A stretch of DNA of 64,000 nt from Nymphalis io. Taxonomy: Eukaryota > Arthropoda > Insecta > Lepidoptera > Nymphalidae. A program made the position numbers and the translations under genes. The notes under the pieces are model-generated. The model saw only the letters and a program-made list of their open reading frames with translations, was not told where the DNA came from and did no database searches. Position 1 is the stretch's first letter. Every line of letters starts with the position of its first letter. Where the stretch lies: the NCBI RefSeq assembly GCF_905147045.1, contig NC_065906.1:4154001-4218000 (forward strand), in the 5' to 3' direction. Below, piece by piece: positions 59,341 to 64,000 of the stretch.

Positions 59341-60730
59341 TTTATCGAATAGGAAAAATATCACATATTTTACACTGCGATTATTTAAAATTCAGATCTT
59401 ACATCTTTAAAGTTTATTGAAGGTCGAATGTCAGTAAGAAGCATGACATAAACAATAAATTAGTTTGTTAATGCACATAGGCAATCGGGTTTTTACTTAG
59501 TTCAGGAAACAAAACTAATAAATGTATAAGGAATCTAACTTGTTAAAATAATTATATTTAAACCTTTGTTTTATGTATAGATCAAATAACATTCTGGAAA
59601 TTACGTATTATTATTGCCCGGGAATCGTAATTTAGAAAAGAATCGAAATTGCGTCATTTCCTTTATTGTAACAATTGTAAACAGGCTTAGTCTTTGAAAT
59701 TTGACCGTAATCATTATTGAAAATTTGAGGATATCCTAGCATTACTTGTTGATAACACTAAAGCTTTTCAATAGCTACCAAATAAAAAAACAGCTGACAA
59801 ACGGAGGATAAAAAGGGATTCAATTGTTTTGTCTTTACATATTTATATATAGAAGCTAATATTATTTTTCTATTGAAGAAAACAAAATGTTTCATAGTAA
59901 CCTTAAATATTTGAGGTACCCGTGGTAATTTGCCATTGTCATTTGCTTCAATTGACTGAGGCTAACGATCAAAGCTTGCATCATTAGGTATCAATCACGC
60001 ATCTCATTGACAATTGCAAAATACCGTCTGAGGGCTTCCTTTCCAATATAAGAGAACTTTTTACTTTCAGTAATATATAAGTATCGCGATGGCTGGAGGA
60101 GTATATAAAAATAAACAACTTTAACCTTGAATTGACATCATTTGTCGAGATCTTAAATAATAATCTGTGTTATTAATCATGGGTCAACAAAATATCTTTT
60201 TGTTTGTTCGAACGAAGTTTCCATCGGGGTTTTTAAACTAAAATGATTTTGCGAATGTACATAGTTCAATGGGATAGTATTGTATTATGAATCCTAAGTA
60301 ATATTGTAAATGCAAAATTGTTTTTTTGTTACACACTTTCATTTATCTTCGGACCAATCATCATGAAATTATGCATAAACATTGTATCATGTTGCATCAG
60401 GTATACTAAAAAAGGAAAAAGGATAACCTCCTGTTAAAAATATATTAATTAATAAATAAAGAAAAAAAATGTATTTCTGAGTATATAAACTGAATAGGTA
60501 TCATCCACTAAGAGCAGTGGTGACTACTAACCACCAAGTGGCCCGAATATATTTATGTATTAATATTAGGTACTTCCTAATCCAGAGTACTTTATCAAAT
60601 TATAAATAAAAAAATAATATTACTAAACAGTTTGCGACAGATGTCAATAAAATAGTAAAAATATATGACTAATAAAATTGTAACTGGTTCAATCCAATCG
60701 TAAAAAGGTTTACTATGTTGTCGTAGACAG
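59341..60730. other. AT-rich DNA with a small family B remnant
   Basis: 60493-60555 ('ggtatcatccactaagagca', 'accaccaagtggcccgaata') is an old family B piece in which the middle is deleted. Nothing else recognised. Confidence 0.4.
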
Positions 60731-62080
60731 AAGTATCAGTCTCCACAATAGAAGATCACTGTCTAATTAATGATCGTCAGCACGGGTTTCGACCAAAACG
60801 GTCCACAGGTGATCTTCTAGCGTACGTAACACACCTCTGGGGTGAAGCTATCGACAAGCATGGAGAATCGTTGGCTGTCAGCCTCGATAACTCCGAGGCT
60901 TTCGACAGGGTCTGGCACAGAAGTCTTCTCTCCAAGCTGCCGGCATATGGTCTGCCTGCTCAGCTATGCACCTGGATTGCCAGCTTCCTACACAAGCGTA
61001 GCCTTCGTGTTTTAGTTGATGGTTGCGCTTCACAATTCTATGTAGTGAATGCTGGGGTCCCCAAGGGATCTGTGCTATCTCTGACACTTTCTTTTGCATA
61101 TCAATGATATGCTCTCTCTTGGGAACATACATTGCTATGCAGACGATAGTACAGTGCATGGTGGATACCACGGACGCGCAGTGGCTGGGCGGGCGGAAAT
61201 TGAGGAGAGGCGGAAGGATCTTGTCATTGAACTCGATAGGACATTAGAGCTCATCGCCAAATGGGGCTCTGATAATCTTGTTGAATTTAATGCCAAGAAA
61301 ACATAGGTATGCGCTCTCACAGCGAAAAAGTCAGCATTTTCCCCTCTTCCCTCCCTCTGTGGTACTCCGCTGGTGATACAAAGCAAAATCGCCATGCTGG
61401 GGATTGACGTTCGCTGCGACCTTAGTCCAAAGGATTACATCGAGGCTGTTATAAAAACAGCTTCACGGAAACTCGGAGTTCTGAACAAGGTGTGGCGTTT
61501 TTTCACGCCACCAAAACTGTGCCTGCTGTACAAAACACAGGTACGGTCTTGCGTGGAATATTGCTCGCACCTTTGGGATGGCTCCGCTAAGTACCTACTG
61601 GAGGCCTTGGACCGGTTGCAGCGACGTGCCGTACGCATTATTGGCGACGTAAAGGTCACAAACACCCTTGAACCTTTACAATTGCGTCGTGAGATAGCAG
61701 CACTGAGCGCTTTCTATCGACTGTATCATGGCGAGTGCTCTGAGGAATTATTCTCTCTAATTCCTGCTTCCCCCTTCCTTCTTAAGTCCACGCGAGCTGG
61801 TTCTCGATGTCACCGCCTAATTGTGACATCAAATACATCGCGAACAAAGAAATTTGGCAACTCCTTTCTTTGTCGCACTTCCAAAAAATGGAATTCCTTA
61901 CCAGCTCACGTGTTCCCCTCCTCTTACAACCCGGGTTCCTTCAAACGAGGCGTGAAGAGGCATCTTGCGGGCCGGCAAGGCGAAGGCGGCTAGTGCAGAA
62001 CGTTTTTCCCGTCTGTACTGGCCGTCGTCGCGTTTGGACTTTTTTGGTCATTTGCCTCTCGGCGATATAAAAAAAAAATA
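60731..62080 (+). mobile_element. CR1/Jockey-like non-LTR retrotransposon, 5'-truncated, with poly-A
   Basis: A GC-rich block of about 1.35 kb that begins inside the reverse transcriptase domain and ends with an A run at about 62069-62080. It carries the 3' two thirds of ORF2 and a short 3' untranslated region of about 85 bases ('tgcagaacgtttttcccgtc'). The 5' part, including the endonuclease domain, is missing. Clade assignment (CR1 versus Jockey) is uncertain. Confidence 0.85.
60736..61996 (+). pseudogene. Reverse transcriptase ORF2 remnant, frameshift plus stop
   Basis: Frame 1 from about 60736 gives 'LINDRQHGFRPKRSTGDLL', then the catalytic block 'LAVSLDNSEAFDRVWH' (usual form D-x-S-K-A-F-D, so K is replaced by E here), and 'GVPKGSVLS' at about 61057-61083. 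A frameshift near 61085-61095 moves the protein to frame 2, which holds 'HINDML' and the second catalytic block YADD at 61136-61147. A stop at 61304-61306 (probably from CAG) interrupts it. The frame then continues 61373-61993 with 'FTPPKLCLLYKTQVRSCVEY' and 'CSHLWDGSAKYLLEALDRLQ', and 'SFLCRTSKKWNSLPAHVF' near the end. The known role is target-primed reverse transcription. This copy cannot make an intact enzyme; the open frames on the opposite strand are shadows. Confidence 0.85.
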
Positions 62081-62242
62081 TATATTGCACCACTGTATGT
62101 ACGCTGAGAAGTCCCGACTTCGCCGGAAATAAGCCCAGGCACTATTTAGTAGACGACATAGGATGACATAACTTACTGGACTGACATCAACGCCACCCTG
62201 ATAACATGACTAAAACTCTAAATAAAGGTTCATAGATATTAG
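62081..62242. other. Unique DNA between repeats
   Basis: Nothing recognised. Confidence 0.4.
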
Positions 62243-62414
62243 ATTGATATTCTACCGCAAAACAATAATACTCAATATTGTTGCGTTCCGTTTGGATGGA
62301 TAACTGAGAATGTGTAACTACAGGTACAAGGTACATATCATCTTATTTGCCAAGGTTGGTGGTGCATTGGCGATGTAAGCAATGCTTAATATTTCTTACA
62401 TTACCGATGCCTAT

Positions 62415-62423
62415 GGGAGGTGG
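62415..62423 (+). repeat. Target-site duplication of the RTE-type insertion, left copy
   Basis: 'gggaggtgg' here and again at 62820-62828; the second copy is where family B resumes. Confidence 0.8.
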
Positions 62424-62789
62424 CCAATTAAAGAAGACCTCAAGAAACGTATAGTAGCTTTCGAAATGTAGGTATATAGACGTATGTTGGCCATTAGTTG
62501 GACTCCAAAGGTCTCGAACGTAGAAGTTCTGCGACGTTTCAACCAGAAACGGCAACTTTCAGAGACTGTCAAGAAGAGAAAAGTTGCATATCTCGGACAC
62601 GTGCTGAGGCATGAAATATATGAACGTTTTCAACTCATTATGATGGAAAAAGTTGCCGGAAAGAGTTGCAGTAAAAAGTCTTGGCTGTGCAACATCCGAG
62701 AATGGACGGAAATCGTGAGTGCTGTTGAACTCTTTCGCCTCGCGAAGAACAAGAAGGAGTATTCAAAGCTGACTGCCAACCTTCGCTAG
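62424..62789 (+). pseudogene. RTE-type ORF2 C-terminal fragment
   Basis: The frame reads EDLKKRIVAFEM, a stop at 62469-62471 in the place of a conserved tryptophan, VYRRMLAISWTPKVSNVEVL, then 'KRKVAYLGHVLRHEIYERFQ', 'KSWLCNIREWTEIVSAVELF' and 'KLTANLR' with a stop at 62787-62789. The 'YRRML.ISW...V.N.EVL' and 'LGHVLRHE.YE..QLIM..K..GK' pattern is the well-known C-terminal domain after the reverse transcriptase in arthropod RTE-like elements. No catalytic residues are present in this piece. Confidence 0.8.
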
Positions 62790-62819
62790 TCGGAGTGACA
62801 CACGAATAAGAAGAAGAAA
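62424..62819 (+). mobile_element. RTE-type non-LTR retrotransposon 3' end
   Basis: 5'-truncated insertion between two 'gggaggtgg' duplications (62415-62423 and 62820-62828). It carries the C-terminal coding part of the element, a 3' untranslated region of only 30 bases, and ends in the simple-repeat-like 'aataagaagaagaaa'. A very short 3' region and a microsatellite-like end are typical of RTE elements. Confidence 0.8.
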
Positions 62820-62828
62820 GGGAGGTGG
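62820..62828 (+). repeat. Target-site duplication of the RTE-type insertion, right copy
   Basis: Exact copy of 62415-62423. Confidence 0.8.
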
Positions 62829-62860
62829 TGGTTACCTCCAGGTGGCCTATTTGCCTCATT

Positions 62861-63068
62861 CATACTAAAATATAATTTAAGATTGCAATAGCCCTAAAAA
62901 AGCTTACCATAACAACTCTTTATTTCGTAGCATTATGAACTATCGTCGTTATCTTTCTAGTCAAAACTATGCCTATTAAAAGCATAGGCTGACTGATCTA
63001 CATATCAGATATTGAACGTATATTAAATGATACGAGGAAACTCTGTATAGCCTGTGTAACTTCATAAA
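62861..63068. other. AT-rich DNA, no gene seen
   Basis: Nothing recognised. Confidence 0.4.
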
Positions 63069-63262
63069 TGAGTTCAGATGGCCCAATGGTTAATAACACG
63101 TAAAATCTTAACTGAAGATTATGGTTTTAAGCCTGTGGAAACACCACTAAAATTTCACGTGCTAATTAATTTATTTCTATAATCCATTTCATAATCGGTT
63201 CTGAAGGAAAATGTCTTGAATCCTGCATGTATCGGATGTAAATCTGCCACATTGACGTAGAT
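63069..63262 (+). repeat. Family A SINE, diverged, 3'-truncated
   Basis: 'cagatggcccaatggttaat', 'aaatcttaactgaagattat', 'gaaacaccactaaaatttca', 'tctgaaggaaaatgtcttga', 'cctgcatgtatcggatgtaa' and 'atctgccacat' follow family A in order. The tail is lost. Confidence 0.65.
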
Positions 63263-63345
63263 ATAAGTTAAAAAATGTAATCATTTGCAATCAAATACAA
63301 AAGTATGAGATAAACATGCCTTTCATTTCTACCTATTAATTGAAA

Positions 63346-63673
63346 ACCCTGCTGTTTGAGTGTGGTGCCTACCTAGGGGCCCAATTCTACTAACAAATTG
63401 TCACTTAATCGCTATCGAATCCTAACGTGATTGTTGAACGTTGCTTTATCCGTTTTCCTATTATTTAATTAAATTGTCGACTAATGTCATAAAAGTTAAC
63501 AATTAAGTTGGATTTTGACATAACGGTATATGTTAACAAATTATCGGTTCGGTTCTGATTCAAATAAGTACAGATTTTTCAAAGTTGGATCGAAATTAAA
63601 TCGGGAACGTATCGTAATCAATATAGATTAATAGAATTCGGTCCTAGGCGGGCTTGCATTAAGCCCTACCACG
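63346..63673 (-). repeat. Family B SINE-like remnant split by a MITE
   Basis: Left part 63346-63373 ('accctgctgtttgagtgtgg', 'tgcctacc') and right part 63647-63673 ('ggcgggcttgcattaagccc', 'taccacg') are consecutive in a reversed family B copy. Confidence 0.65.
63376..63644. mobile_element. 269-bp MITE with TA target duplication
   Basis: Terminal inverted repeats: left 'gggcccaattctactaa' (63377-63393), right end 'ttaatagaattcggtcc' (63628-63644), whose reverse complement 'ggaccgaattctattaa' matches at 14 of 17 positions. TA flanks on both sides (63374-63375 and 63645-63646). The interior is AT-rich and noncoding. TA duplication suggests mobilisation by a Tc1/mariner-type transposase supplied elsewhere; this is inference. 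Confidence 0.7.
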
Positions 63674-63713
63674 TATAGATACTGATAAATGTAGCTTATT
63701 GTTTTATTTTAAT

Positions 63714-63875
63714 ACGGTTAGCCCGCGATCTTGCCCGCGTTGTAATTGAAAGTCCAGTAAACGTGATAATAAGGCAAAAATATGTAAATTATATAATATT
63801 TTAGCTGTGATAAAGCGTGGAGAAGTAACAAATATTCACAACACACACGTATTTATAATATTAGTGTGATTATTA
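63714..63875 (+). repeat. Family G interspersed repeat, diverged
   Basis: Start 'acggttagcccgcgatcttg' with 'cccgcgttgtaa' and end 'cgtatttataatattagtgt', followed by an (att)n tract. The middle is poorly conserved. Confidence 0.6.
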
Positions 63876-64000
63876 TTATTCTATTAATTAAAGAATAATT
63901 ATTATACTGAATTATTGTAATGCCTCTTTATACTCGATATTAGGTGTAGTAGTTCAATTGGCCAGGACAACGATATCTTTGGCATGCCTTACAAGTGAAC
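63876..64000. other. AT-rich DNA to window end
   Basis: Nothing recognised; a tRNA-SINE head may be starting at about 63942 ('aggtgtagtagttcaattgg'), but it is cut by the window edge. Confidence 0.35.

Larger units (their letters stand above)
62243..62860 (+). repeat. Family B SINE-like repeat split by an RTE-type insertion
   Basis: The left part, 62243-62423 ('gatattctaccgcaaaacaa', 'ccaaggttggtggtgcattg', 'ctatgggaggtgg'), continues in the right part, 62820-62860 ('ggtggttacctccaggtggc', 'ctatttgcc'). Joined, these parts follow the family order; the separating 396 bp is an RTE-type retrotransposon end. Confidence 0.8.

Noticed and set aside
60878..61395. Minus-strand open frames across the 60.7-62.1 kb retrotransposon
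   Set aside because: Antisense shadows; the plus strand carries the reverse transcriptase motifs.
1..64000. CRISPR arrays, operons, prophage or integrated viral genes
   Set aside because: No regularly spaced direct repeats, no gene clusters and no viral protein signatures were seen; the window is eukaryotic.

Overview
This is AT-rich eukaryotic DNA, very probably from a lepidopteran and most likely a butterfly of the nymphalid type. The evidence is the repeat content. There are many copies of several tRNA-headed or poly-A-tailed SINE-like families of the kind that crowd butterfly genomes, 3' ends of R1-clade, CR1/Jockey-like and RTE-type non-LTR retrotransposons, and the common lepidopteran repeat that ends in 'ataatattagta'. 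There are no bacterial features: no operons, ribosome binding sites or long open reading frames. The species assignment is inference from repeat types only.

The window is gene-poor. Apart from transposon-derived fragments I see no convincing multi-exon gene. The single best host-gene candidate is at about 47,930-48,420. It is a CpG-rich, locally GC-rich block with a TATA-like element and a short ATG-initiated reading frame of 13 codons (48083-48121) that runs straight into a splice-donor-like sequence. A second donor-like GTGAGT lies at 48386. This could be the first exon of a plus-strand gene that continues outside the window. A second CpG-rich block lies at 48,730-48,990.

Layout. 1-11,000: AT-rich sequence with SINE family C copies (4.8 kb, 7.8 kb), family A copies (5.4 kb, 10.4 kb), an unnamed two-copy repeat (8.4-8.8 kb) and a perfect hairpin (8.9 kb). 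11,000-24,500: a cluster of SINEs of families A, B, C and E, including a B copy nested in an older inverted B copy (23.4-23.9 kb). 24,500-35,000: mostly unique AT-rich DNA, interrupted by a family A SINE (27.8 kb), a minus-strand R1-type retrotransposon 3' end (28.5-29.3 kb) and a nested repeat (32.6-33.0 kb). 35,000-47,900: scattered SINEs, a nearly intact B copy (42.7 kb), a 136-bp palindrome (44.7 kb) and a degenerate direct repeat (45.5-45.9 kb). 48,000-49,000: the candidate promoter/first exon. 49,000-64,000: many repeats, including a SINE with a perfect 13-bp target-site duplication (58.3 kb), a decayed CR1/Jockey-like reverse transcriptase (60.7-62.1 kb), an RTE-type 3' end inserted in a B SINE with a 9-bp duplication (62.2-62.9 kb) and a MITE inserted in another B SINE (63.35-63.67 kb).

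The retrotransposon genes are all 5'-truncated and broken, so nothing here looks autonomously active. The SINEs would depend on LINE reverse transcriptases elsewhere in the genome. Family names A, B, C, E, G and H are my own labels; all assignments come from reading the sequence, with no database search.
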